The position numbers were made by a program, and so were the translations under genes. A stretch of 64,000 nt of DNA from Timaviella obliquedivisa GSE-PSE-MK23-08B. Its GTDB lineage: Bacteria > Cyanobacteriota > Cyanobacteriia > Elainellales > Elainellaceae. How positions within the stretch are numbered: position 1 is the first letter of the stretch; each line of letters starts with the position of its first letter. The notes under the pieces were generated by a model that was given only the letters and a program-made list of their open reading frames with translations, ran no database searches and was not told the origin of the DNA. Positions 18,229-25,342 of this stretch are shown here, one piece after another. The stretch lies in NCBI GenBank assembly GCA_019358855.1, contig JAHHII010000014.1, positions 1 through 64,000 of the forward strand. The letters run 5' to 3'.

Positions 18229-18387
18229 GGCATTGCTGAATCAAAATATGAATCCTTCAAAGTCCCTTTCCTTTAGGAGAGGGATTTAGGGAGAGGTCTG
18301 TCTCGCTGCGTTGTCGAAACCTAACCCCTAGCCCCTTCCCTGCGAGGGCAGGGGAACATGATTTTCATATCGCAATTCAGCAGCGCC
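18229..18387. mobile_element. MITE, family B, complete copy with 8-bp target duplication
   Basis: 159 bp with terminal inverted repeats GGCATTGCTGAAT.../...ATTCAGCAGCGCC that continue imperfectly inward (ATATGAA/TTCATAT). Directly flanked on both sides by CAAAAAAA (18221-18228 and 18388-18395), an 8-bp target-site duplication. No coding capacity. The interior has GAGAGGGATTTAGGGAGAGG and GCCCCTTCCC-type stems. TIR start GGC and 8-bp duplication fit ISL3 or IS1595-like transposases; which one is inferred. Confidence 0.85.
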
Positions 18388-18512
18388 CAAAAAAAGTGTT
18401 TTAAGAAATTAGATCCACTCAGCGTTTCTAGCTAACTCATCAAGTATCTCAATTCACTCTGGCTTCCGAAACCCTAGCAACCGTACTGCACTTGATGGAT
18501 CTCCTCACCTTA

Positions 18513-18661
18513 GGGAGTTGCGTGAAAATAAAACCCCAATGGGATGCATTGACTTATCAGCCCCCTAAATCCCTCACTCTGGGGGACTTTGACAGGTTCG
18601 GAAGTCCTCCAGAATGGGGGATTTAGGGGGCGGTTCGGGGCGTTATTTAATTGCAACTCCC
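18513..18661. mobile_element. MITE, family A, copy 1, target duplication TTA
   Basis: 149 bp with terminal repeats GGGAGTTGC/GCAACTCCC, and an inner palindrome CCCCCTAAATCCC...GGGATTTAGGGGG. Flanked by TTA on both sides (18510-18512, 18662-18664). A homologous copy in opposite orientation lies at 61414-61563. The right-hand TTA is the stop codon of the glycosyltransferase on the minus strand. Non-coding; would need a transposase in trans. Confidence 0.9.
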
Positions 18662-19885
18662 TTATTGCTTTAAGGCATCTTGCAAGCGTTGAGTAAATGC
18701 TGTCTGACCAAATAAGTCTAGTGCCTGCTGCCGTAGCCATTGTCCATCACTCCGTCCTTGGCGCATCGCTTGCTGCTGAAGCATTTCGACACAGGCATGG
18801 GCGATCGCCCCCGCATTTCGGTGGGGCACCCGCCAGCCTAATGTTCCATCTTGCAATGGATCAGCCGAACCGTCGGCATCACCGGCCAATACAGGCACAC
18901 CGCAAGCCATCGCTTCTAAATACACAATGCCAAAGCCCTCTTGCGAAGGCATCACATAAGCATCGGCAAGACGATAATGTTCGGGTAGGTCGGTTGTGGG
19001 CACAAACCCCGCAAACACGACGCGATCGCCCACTCCCAAATCTTTCGCTAGTTGCGCCAATCGCGGCTGATCATCTCCACGCCCAATCACCAAGTATTTG
19101 ATGTTGGGAATAGACTGGGCGATCGCTCCTAACGCCCGAATCGTCATATCGACCCCTTTGTAAATATCCCCTGACCACAGTCTCGCCACCGTTAGCATCA
19201 CTGTCGCATCTACCAAACCATAGCGCTCGACCAACGCCGCCGACTTTTCGCCCGGTGTAAAGCGATCGCCATCCACAGCACAGGGCATTAACCGAATTTT
19301 ACGAGGGTCGAGATGGTTAGAAGCAGCAGCGCGATCGCGGCTATAGCGGCTGACCGTCCAAATTTCATCGGCTTGCTGTAGGGCGGTTCGTAGTGGGCGC
19401 GGCAATGGCTCCCACACTTCCTTGCCGTGAACGATGACGGTGTAGGGAATTTGCAAAGGCTGGCAAAGAAAGCGAACGAGGGGTGCCAAATTAATATGCC
19501 CACAGATGACCCGCTGAGGGCGGTTTTTGAGGATGTAAAAGCAGAGGGCGATCGCCATCCACAAGCGCCCCACTTGTACAGACTTGTGCTTGAAATAGTG
19601 AAAGTTCAACAGTTCAGACTGAAAAGGATGAGTGCAGTCTTGCCCATCTCTCAGCAAAAAAACGTCGGCAGGCTGCTTAGAGAAGCTTGAATAGCTGCGA
19701 AAAATATCATGTGCATAAGACTGAATGCCACCCTCTCGTTCAAAAATTTCTAGAAAGACGAATAGATTAACAGCAGCTTGAGAGGCGACCCCTTGCGGGT
19801 ATCTCGAAGAGATCGCCTTTTGCTCAGTCCTAGTACCTGGCTCTATACCGACATTTTGATCTGCCTGAAAGTTAGAGGATTGCAT
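18662..19885 (-). CDS. Glycosyltransferase family 4
   Basis: About 407 residues from the ATG at 19885; a TTG at 19975 would extend it. The N-terminal Rossmann domain begins VNLFVFLEIFEREGGIQSY, and the C-terminal GT-B domain has GRGDDQPRLAQLAKDLGV, FAGFVP and the E-x7-E donor motif SQEGFGIVYLEAMACGVPVL. It transfers an activated sugar, probably in polysaccharide or glycolipid synthesis. Residues about 24-38 (SRYPQGVASQAA) are encoded by a dispersed repeat, so that stretch is an insertion. A MITE abuts the stop codon. Confidence 0.92.
   Translation of the reverse strand: MQSSNFQADQNVGIEPGTRTEQKAISSRYPQGVASQAAVNLFVFLEIFEREGGIQSYAHDIFRSYSSFSKQPADVFLLRDGQDCTHPFQSELLNFHYFKHKSVQVGRLWMAIALCFYILKNRPQRVICGHINLAPLVRFLCQPLQIPYTVIVHGKEVWEPLPRPLRTALQQADEIWTVSRYSRDRAAASNHLDPRKIRLMPCAVDGDRFTPGEKSAALVERYGLVDATVMLTVARLWSGDIYKGVDMTIRALGAIAQSIPNIKYLVIGRGDDQPRLAQLAKDLGVGDRVVFAGFVPTTDLPEHYRLADAYVMPSQEGFGIVYLEAMACGVPVLAGDADGSADPLQDGTLGWRVPHRNAGAIAHACVEMLQQQAMRQGRSDGQWLRQQALDLFGQTAFTQRLQDALKQ
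19783..19817. repeat. Dispersed palindromic repeat (RYPQ type), copy 2, inside a coding region
   Basis: Outer arms AGGCGA/TCGCCT enclose two small hairpins, CCC-CTTGC-GGG and TCTC-GAA-GAGA, a clover-like fold. The central CTTGCGGGTATCTCGAA is shared with the copy at 12164-12207, and CCGCAAGGG-TCGCC with 57214-57230. It is read in frame as SRYPQGVAS in the glycosyltransferase N-terminus. Confidence 0.7.
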
Positions 19886-20017
19886 AATGTCTTGATGAAA
19901 TAACTCAATAAAATAACTCAATGAAATAACCCAGTGACAGTATGGGCGAAACCTCTGTAAAACTATCAAAGCCAAGAACTTGATAAAATCAACTCAATCA
20001 CTCAGGTAAGCAAAACT

Positions 20018-20887
20018 GTGACAGTCAAACCGGAATGGCTAAGGGTTAAAGCACCCCAATGGGAGCGAGTTGGTGGCGTTAAAGAAATCCTGCGGGATTT
20101 AGCGCTGAATACAGTCTGCGAAGAGGCATCGTGTCCCAACATTGGCGAATGCTTTAGCGCTGGAACCGCTACCTTTTTGATCATGGGCCCTGCCTGCACC
20201 CGCGCCTGCCCCTACTGCGACATTGATTTTGAGAAAAAGCCCCAAGCCCTCGACCCGACAGAACCCGATCGCTTGGCTGAAGCCGTGCGGCGGATGAATT
20301 TGAACCATGTCGTCATTACTTCGGTGAACCGAGATGATTTGCCCGATGGTGGCGCTAGTCAGTTCGTTAAATGCATAGAGGCAGTGCGATCGCTTTCACC
20401 CAAAACCACCATTGAGGTGCTGATTCCTGACATGTGCGGCGATTGGGCAGCATTGGCGATCATTCTGCAAGCTCAGCCAGAAGTGTTGAACCACAATACT
20501 GAAACCGTGCCGCGACTCTATAAGAAAGTGCGCCCCCAGGGAGATTATGGGCGATCGCTCCAACTTATCCAGCAAACTCGCCAGCTTGCTCCATCGCTCT
20601 ACACCAAATCGGGCATTATGGTGGGCTTAGGCGAAACTGATGAAGAAGTTCGTCAAACCTTGCAAGATTTACGGAATGCAGGCTGCGATATTTTAACCGT
20701 CGGGCAATATCTCCAGCCCAGCAACAAACATTTAATTGTCAAAGAGTTCGTCACGCCTGCTCAGTTTGATGCATGGCGAGCATTTGGAGAGGCGATCGGC
20801 TTTTTGCAGGTTGTGTCTTCGCCCCTGACCCGTAGCTCTTACCATGCAGAGCAGGTGCGGGAATTGATGGCGCAAAATCCTCGCTGA
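20018..20887 (+). CDS. lipA: Lipoyl synthase
   Basis: 289 residues, radical SAM enzyme inserting two sulfurs into octanoyl groups on lipoyl domains. Auxiliary cluster cysteines 34, 39 and 45; SAM cluster Cys60-x3-Cys64-x2-Cys67; and the C-terminal Ser ligand in [10 protein letters not shown]. Start is GTG ([13 protein letters not shown], the usual N-terminus). The last 97 bp, through the stop, are repeated at 21440-21536 behind a toxin-antitoxin pair. Confidence 0.97.
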   Translation: MTVKPEWLRVKAPQWERVGGVKEILRDLALNTVCEEASCPNIGECFSAGTATFLIMGPACTRACPYCDIDFEKKPQALDPTEPDRLAEAVRRMNLNHVVITSVNRDDLPDGGASQFVKCIEAVRSLSPKTTIEVLIPDMCGDWAALAIILQAQPEVLNHNTETVPRLYKKVRPQGDYGRSLQLIQQTRQLAPSLYTKSGIMVGLGETDEEVRQTLQDLRNAGCDILTVGQYLQPSNKHLIVKEFVTPAQFDAWRAFGEAIGFLQVVSSPLTRSSYHAEQVRELMAQNPR

Positions 20888-20933
20888 TACACTGCCTTAA
20901 TCTTAATTTGAATGCCTACTAGGAGAGTAAGCT

Positions 20934-21122
20934 ATGAACGGGACATCCCAGCAAGTGTTGGATTCATTTGAACGCTTACCAGAAGTTGAAAAGCAACAGG
21001 TCGCTATTGAAATTTTGCGGCGTACACTCAGCGTTGAAGTTCCTCCCTTGAGCGAGGAGACGTTGACGTTAAGCGCCGAAGCGGTATTTTTGAGCCTTGA
21101 TGAAGCCGAGTCAGAACCATGA
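20934..21122 (+). CDS. Antitoxin of a MazF-type module
   Basis: 62 residues: a helical N-terminus (NGTSQQVLDSFERLPEVEKQQVAIEILRR) and an acidic C-terminus likely to bind the toxin. It is not a recognisable MazE DNA-binding fold; similar small proteins precede MazF genes in other cyanobacteria. AGGAGAG upstream of the ATG. The stop overlaps the toxin start (ATGA), so translation is coupled. Expected to neutralise the toxin and probably autoregulate. Confidence 0.8.
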   Translation: MNGTSQQVLDSFERLPEVEKQQVAIEILRRTLSVEVPPLSEETLTLSAEAVFLSLDEAESEP

Positions 21123-21436
21123 CCAGTAGTCCAAACCGAGGTGAAGTGTGGCTTGTTGATTTGGGCTATGTTGCAAAAGTTCGTCCTTGCTTGGTCGTCA
21201 GCACTGCTGTTTTTAGCAAGGAGCGGGCGCTGGTGACACTGGTTCCCCATACAACAAGGGCAAGAGGGACAAGATTTGAGGTTGACATTGAAGCTACGTT
21301 TCTACGATCGGGAGTCTTTGATGCTCAAAATCTAGTGACGATTCCGTATGTCAAGTTGATTAAAAAGCTCGGAATGCTGTTACCTGAGCAATTGGCACAG
21401 GTTGAGGAAGCGCTTTGTTTGTGGCTAGACTTATAA
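21119..21436 (+). CDS. MazF/PemK-family mRNA endoribonuclease toxin
   Basis: 105 residues, full length for MazF. Conserved segments: RGEVWLVDLGYVAKVRPCLVVS (beta strands 1-2 with the RP motif), TLVPHTTRARGTRFEV, the GVFDAQNLVTIPYVKL strand, and C-terminal EQLAQVEEALCLWLDL. It cleaves mRNA when free of antitoxin. The operon lies immediately behind lipA and ends 3 bp before a second copy of the lipA 3' end. Confidence 0.93.
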   Translation: MTSSPNRGEVWLVDLGYVAKVRPCLVVSTAVFSKERALVTLVPHTTRARGTRFEVDIEATFLRSGVFDAQNLVTIPYVKLIKKLGMLLPEQLAQVEEALCLWLDL

Positions 21437-21439
21437 CTA

Positions 21440-21536
21440 GCGATCGGTTTTTTGCAGGTTGTTTCGTCGCCCCTGACCCGTAGCTCTTACCATGCAGAGC
21501 AGGTGCGGGAATTGATGGCGCAAAATCCTCGCTGAT
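21440..21536 (+). pseudogene. Duplicated 3' end of lipA
   Basis: 97 bp matching 20792-20888 without gaps and with three differences, each in a third codon position and synonymous (GGC/GGT, GTG/GTT, TCT/TCG). It carries the last 31 codons and the stop of lipA but no start. Together with the true lipA end it forms a direct repeat around the MazF module. Confidence 0.93.
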
Positions 21537-21578
21537 GTTAAAGGTATGATTTATGTGAGGTTTGGAGAGGTAAAAGCG

Positions 21579-21620
21579 ATGTCAACCCTTGAGCAAATCG
21601 AGGCAGCAATTCAACGCTAA
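21579..21620 (+). pseudogene. Truncated antitoxin gene remnant
   Basis: A start with GGAGAGG upstream and the codons MSTLEQIEAAIQR then stop. This is the usual first helix of cyanobacterial antitoxins preceding PIN or RelE toxins; nothing continues it. Short, so it could be chance. Confidence 0.35.
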
Positions 21621-21691
21621 CAGTACAGACTCTTTGCAGTAAATCCATAACGTGTTCTTTGTAGTCAGCAAATAGTAAAAGGTTTTCGCTT

Positions 21692-22077
21692 TCATGCCCA
21701 TATCCGCTGCACTGAATATGCATCAAACTTTTTATCAGTGCTAATAATGATGAGAGAGTGATTGATTGCCTGTGAAATCAACATTCGATCAAATGGATCG
21801 CCATGATGCAGCGGTAGGTAACGCACTTGAACCGTGTCGGCAAAAGAGATAGGCAGCAGGAGAATATCTGAACCCTCAATCTTGACTCCAATGGCTTCAT
21901 AGCTTTGCTGAAGAAATAGTTTACCAATTTTTAATTTAATTGAGATTTCCAAAGGCTTGCAATACTGAGATAAACGAGATCAGCCGTATCAATCCGATCT
22001 CTTAGATCAACAAGGAGTTTAATATTATTCTCGGTTAGCCAGATAAAGGTATGAGTATCTAAAAGAAAAGCACTCAT
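21692..22077 (-). pseudogene. VapC-type PIN-domain toxin, frameshifted
   Basis: Read from the ATG at 22077 the frame gives MSAFLLDTHTFIWLTENN and continues to SIASLW, then fails; the next frame resumes with EISIKLKIGKL and runs through HHGDPFDRMLISQA and IISTDKKFD to the stop. Total length is 3n+2, so a single base (one G of a GGG run after SLW, near 21953) is missing. All four PIN acidic residues are still recoverable. Overlaps the antitoxin by ATGA. Either a real inactivating mutation or a sequencing error. Confidence 0.85.
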
Positions 22078-22304
22078 TCCATATATTCCCTAAAATCTTC
22101 GAGAGGTTCATCAAAGTCATCAGGCAATGGCAAAACAAATGTGCCTTCCAAAATACCCGATCGGCGTTTCTTCTGGGGTAGGGTTTCTTTGGAAATATCT
22201 GCTGAATAGTTGTTAATTAGATAGTTAGCATAATGCAAAATCTCTTTTTTAAGAGGTTCTGGCATTTTAGCAATAGCCTGAAGAATCTCTATGTCAGTTG
22301 TCAT
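22074..22304 (-). CDS. VapB-like antitoxin (DUF2281 type)
   Basis: 76 residues. N-terminal helix EILQAIAKMPEPLKKEILHYANYLI, then basic KKRRSGILEGTFVLPLPDDFDEPLEDFREYME, the classic C-terminus of DUF2281 antitoxins that partner PIN toxins. It is intact while its toxin is frameshifted. Start ATG at 22304. Confidence 0.85.
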   Translation of the reverse strand: MTTDIEILQAIAKMPEPLKKEILHYANYLINNYSADISKETLPQKKRRSGILEGTFVLPLPDDFDEPLEDFREYME

Positions 22305-22542
22305 GAATACTCCGTGTTACATAACTCCTTAAGTTGTCCAGTGGCTCATCCTGACTTTGAATTACTTTTGATTATCTCTGATGCTCTACTGTATCCGGCA
22401 TTTGTTGAACGATCGCCATCGTCTTAATGCTGACAGTGCAAACGCAAGGGCAAATTCTTCTTTACTATTCTTCTTTACTATAGTGAGGCTGCCGAACCGT
22501 CATGGGTTTGACCTCGTTTCAACGTTACCCATAAATTCTGAC

Positions 22543-22998
22543 CTACAGCCTCTTGGTCATAAAAATACTGTTTGGATCTTCCCTATATGTGGAAAAAGGC
22601 GCACAGTTCTCAAAACCGTATTTCGCGTATAAATTGTGCGCTGGTTCAAAGAATGGCATTGAGCCAGTTTCTAGACTAATACGCCGATAACCTCGCAGCT
22701 TCGCTTCGTTCAAAATATGTTGAAGGAGCATCGCTGCAACGCCCTTTCCTCTATAGGAGATAGTTGTACGCATCGACTTAATTTCGGCATGATTTTTGTC
22801 CAATTCTTTCATTGCACCACAGCCGATCAGGCGGCTATCATCCCAGACCGTCCAAAATGTGATTTCCGGTTTTCTCAACCCTTCTAAATCAAGAGCGTGC
22901 TTACTTTCAGGAGGCGAAACGGATTTCATTTCTCTGATGTGCTCCTCAAGAAACTCAGCAATCTCAGAGCCAGAAAGATCGTCAATCTTTATTTCCAC
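22543..22998 (-). CDS. GNAT N-acetyltransferase
   Basis: 151 residues from a GTG start with GTGAGG upstream. Acetyl-CoA-binding motif A is SMRTTISYRGKGVAAMLLQHIL (R/Q-x-x-G-x-G/A as RGKGVA), followed by SLETGSMPFFEPAHNLYAKYGFE (motif B). Matches the group of cytosolic acetyltransferases with unknown small-molecule acceptors. The spacer 22305-22542 shows nothing. Confidence 0.88.
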   Translation of the reverse strand: MEIKIDDLSGSEIAEFLEEHIREMKSVSPPESKHALDLEGLRKPEITFWTVWDDSRLIGCGAMKELDKNHAEIKSMRTTISYRGKGVAAMLLQHILNEAKLRGYRRISLETGSMPFFEPAHNLYAKYGFENCAPFSTYREDPNSIFMTKRL

Positions 22999-23091
22999 TT
23001 ATTGCCTCACTTCTACCATGTTCCACTTATCTTTACCTTGCATTCCCAACCATCATCAAGCGATCGCCCACCATCAATCACTCAAAAATAC

Positions 23092-23121
23092 TTGTGTCAA
23101 AGCCGCCTTTGCCTTTATGCT
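23092..23121 (+). promoter_or_regulatory. Predicted promoter of leader/small-protein locus 1
   Basis: TTGTGT, 18 bp, TATGCT. The same -35/18/-10 layout with similar surrounding bases stands before the other two loci (59888-59917 minus strand; 51296-51325). Transcription would start near 23128, giving a leader of about 213 nt. Confidence 0.5.
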
Positions 23122-23340
23122 AATCGACACTGGTTTTTCGATACCAGTAGACAGGCTTAAGGTGAGGACGCTGGCTAGAAGTGTTGACGCACAACTAACC
23201 AGCTAACCTGACTTTCTGAGTAAGCAGAAAGCTAGGCTGTAGCGATTTTATCGTTTCACCTCGCTAATGTTACAAGTGGTCTAGGAATACCACGCCTTAA
23301 GCTTTTCTTCTCAACCCCATACATTAGCGAGGGAAATAAC
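23122..23340 (+). ncRNA. Structured 5' leader with ribosome-site-sequestering stem, locus 1
   Basis: Nearly identical to the leader at 59669-59887, including 57 consecutive identical bases (23127-23183). Predicted elements in order: hairpin ACTGGT/ACCAGT, hairpin CTTTCTG/CAGAAAG, hairpin CGAT-TTT-ATCG, and a 12-bp stem CCTCGCTAATGT (23259-23270) / ACATTAGCGAGG (23321-23332) enclosing GTGGT/ACCAC. The 3' arm includes GAGG, the ribosome-binding site, 8 nt before the ATG. A switch controlling translation is inferred. Confidence 0.65.
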
Positions 23341-23541
23341 ATGACTACAGAGTTCAACGAACTGCTGCCCGTTTCGCACGGAGATAAAGCGCAGGTGTGG
23401 ATAGTCGGGACACGAGAGCAGGTGACGCATTTAATGAACGAGTTCTACGTGAAGAAGATCGCCAGCGATCGCCTTCATTTCACGCCGATTGTTCCTGCAC
23501 CCTTTGCCAATGGCAAGTACATGACCGTCTTTGTGAGATAA
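23341..23541 (+). CDS. Small protein of the leader-associated family, member 1
   Basis: 66 residues. Pattern beta (KAQVWIVG) - helix (REQVTHLMNEFYVKK) - beta (RLHFTPIVP) - beta (KYMTVFVR), a half-ferredoxin-like arrangement. Close paralog at 59468-59668 and a distant one at 51559-51795, all ending in M-(T/S)-V/I-x-VR. I do not recognise the family and assign no function. ATG with AGGGA inside the leader stem; terminator-like hairpin after the stop. Confidence 0.82.
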   Translation: MTTEFNELLPVSHGDKAQVWIVGTREQVTHLMNEFYVKKIASDRLHFTPIVPAPFANGKYMTVFVR

Positions 23542-23553
23542 GCAGAACAACAG

Positions 23554-23584
23554 AGGGCTACGGTATAGACACCGTAGCCCTTTA
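23554..23584 (+). terminator. Terminator of small-protein locus 1
   Basis: Perfect 11-bp stem AGGGCTACGGT/ACCGTAGCCCT with a 6-nt loop, followed by a short TTT. A related GGGGCTAC/GTAGCCCC hairpin follows the paralog at 59427-59455. Confidence 0.7.
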
Positions 23585-23673
23585 GCAATTAGATGGGAAG
23601 CCCCGCGCTCTATCCGCATCGGATGAGCGTCGGGATGTGAGATAGAACCTACAGATCTAAGGCAAAGTTTCAT

Positions 23674-24507
23674 CTATTCAGGAAAAGTTTTTATATCGGC
23701 CGCTATCTTCTCATGCTTCGCGTTCTCAAACTTCTCTAAATACTTACTAATCAACTGAAACTCATCAGAAGAAGCCGCTGAACGATATTCGTCTTGAAAT
23801 TCCTCTATGACTTCTGCTCCAAGTTGTGATTTCCAGAAGTAATAGAAATTAAAGTATGTTCTCCCAAAACCAAGCTCTAGCTTAGCTTCACCATTAACGG
23901 CTTCAGCTATACCCTTCTTTGCAAAAGTGTCGTTTGCCGGGTCATCGTCATCATGAAGTTCAAACCGCCAGGTTTTACGGATGATACCGTTATGCACCTT
24001 ATCGAGCAGCGTTTGCATATTCTCTAGCCTTGGGTCTTTCATCGTAAAACTTTCCTGAAAATCTGAGTTCTCGGTAGCATTATTCCCAGACAAAGCATTC
24101 AACTCTAATAATCGCTCTCTTGCTTCTTCTAAAAGACTTACCAGCTTGGTATCCTCTAACTGAGTAACAAACTGCGTCTCCAGTAATTCCACTAAGTTGT
24201 CATAGAGTTCTCTACCTCTATGAAGGTTTTCAGGTTTTTTCAGCAAATCAAAACCTGCACTCAAGGTTTCGATCGCCAATTGATAGTTTTTTTGACTACA
24301 GTGATGCTCGAATGCATCAACATAATCTGCTAAGTCATCTTCCCAAGTCCAATTCTCTAGCCAATCTCCTTCCACATCATCGACATACAAATGAATATGG
24401 TCTGAGCCATAAGTTTGCTTGTCTTGCTGCAACTGTTGGGATGCTTGCAGAAACTTTCCTTCGGCTTCAATAGCTGGTTGATGAGAAGTAACTCTATCAA
24501 AGTTCAT
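23674..24507 (-). CDS. Hypothetical protein, second gene of a two-gene module
   Basis: 277 residues, not recognised. Acidic, helix-rich; the N-terminal half contains WLENWTWEDDLADYVDAFEHHCSQ-like segments suggesting helical hairpins, and the C-terminal part has TWRFELHDDDDPAND and a Tyr/Phe-rich strand TYFNFYYFW. It starts 5 bp after the stop of the upstream gene on the same strand. I saw no HIP1 octamer in it, unlike the surrounding genes, which suggests acquired DNA. Confidence 0.75.
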   Translation of the reverse strand: MNFDRVTSHQPAIEAEGKFLQASQQLQQDKQTYGSDHIHLYVDDVEGDWLENWTWEDDLADYVDAFEHHCSQKNYQLAIETLSAGFDLLKKPENLHRGRELYDNLVELLETQFVTQLEDTKLVSLLEEARERLLELNALSGNNATENSDFQESFTMKDPRLENMQTLLDKVHNGIIRKTWRFELHDDDDPANDTFAKKGIAEAVNGEAKLELGFGRTYFNFYYFWKSQLGAEVIEEFQDEYRSAASSDEFQLISKYLEKFENAKHEKIAADIKTFPE

Positions 24508-24512
24508 GGAGT

Positions 24513-25283
24513 TTAACCCGGAAAAGAAAGAGTAGAAACGAAGCTATCTTGACTATCCCTGCTCTCTTTCAAGATAACATCTGCCAAAGAGGACACATCC
24601 TCTTGGCAAGTCACCTCAGCGCTATGGCTAATCAGCAAAGCACGTTCAACGCCCCAATAAGAGCAAGTTTTGAGCCATTTTTGCTGTTTATCTATGAAAT
24701 CTGGATTACGCTGATCATTTTTATAAACAGGAATTCCCTTAAGTTGTACAAAAACTGGGGAAAGTTTGCAGGGAACATAACTAGCTAGTAAATCAGTTGC
24801 CATTGATAAATCAAGAATGTACCGACGTGAGGCACATCCATTTGGTCTTGTATTGAGTTCTTGAGTTAGGGATAGAATTAAAGCCTGGTCACTTGCTTGT
24901 TGCTCTCCACCCACGAGTTTTTTCATCCATATCTCCAATTTAGAATCTTCGTTGCTAAACCAGTAAGGAAAAATCACGCTGTACCAATAGCGTTCAATCA
25001 AACTCGTAGCTCTTCGTTCAAAAAACGTCTGCATCTCGTCGGTGAGATTTAGATACGGTTTAACCTCGTATAAGTAGGTTCTAACGTCATAGTAAAACTC
25101 ATTGAGAAACTCCATTAAAAACTGCTTCTGGTCAAGGAGTTCATTCTTGTATCCCAGCAAAGCATTTCCGATTTCTTTAATCCGTTTCACTAATCTAGGT
25201 TCTATTCGCAGCGCATCTTGTTTTAACCCTTGTAGCCTGGGCTTAATTTCATTTGCGCGTAATTTAACTCTGTCTACCGTCAA
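24513..25283 (-). CDS. Hypothetical protein, possible PD-(D/E)xK-like nuclease fold
   Basis: 256 residues from a TTG start with AGGGG upstream. The first 80 residues are basic and helical. A central segment YILDLSMATDLLASYVP then SPVFVQLKGIPVYKND resembles the acidic residue and Q-x-K strand of some restriction-like nucleases; this is weak pattern evidence only. A later segment SYWGVERALLISHS is hydrophobic-beta. First gene of a tight pair with 23674-24507, HIP1-free. Confidence 0.7.
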   Translation of the reverse strand: MTVDRVKLRANEIKPRLQGLKQDALRIEPRLVKRIKEIGNALLGYKNELLDQKQFLMEFLNEFYYDVRTYLYEVKPYLNLTDEMQTFFERRATSLIERYWYSVIFPYWFSNEDSKLEIWMKKLVGGEQQASDQALILSLTQELNTRPNGCASRRYILDLSMATDLLASYVPCKLSPVFVQLKGIPVYKNDQRNPDFIDKQQKWLKTCSYWGVERALLISHSAEVTCQEDVSSLADVILKESRDSQDSFVSTLSFPG

Positions 25284-25342
25284 TCAAAACCCCTTTTTGA
25301 AAACCTGAACATGAGTGGGCAGAACAACCTGCCCAGCAAGAA

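Noticed and set aside
23117-23206. Upstream frame MLIDTGFSIPVDRLKVRTLAR in the locus 1 leader, also open in locus 2
   Set aside because: Its ATG lies inside the predicted -10 element and it has no ribosome site. Conservation is at base level and fits RNA structure as well. Mentioned as an alternative in the finding.
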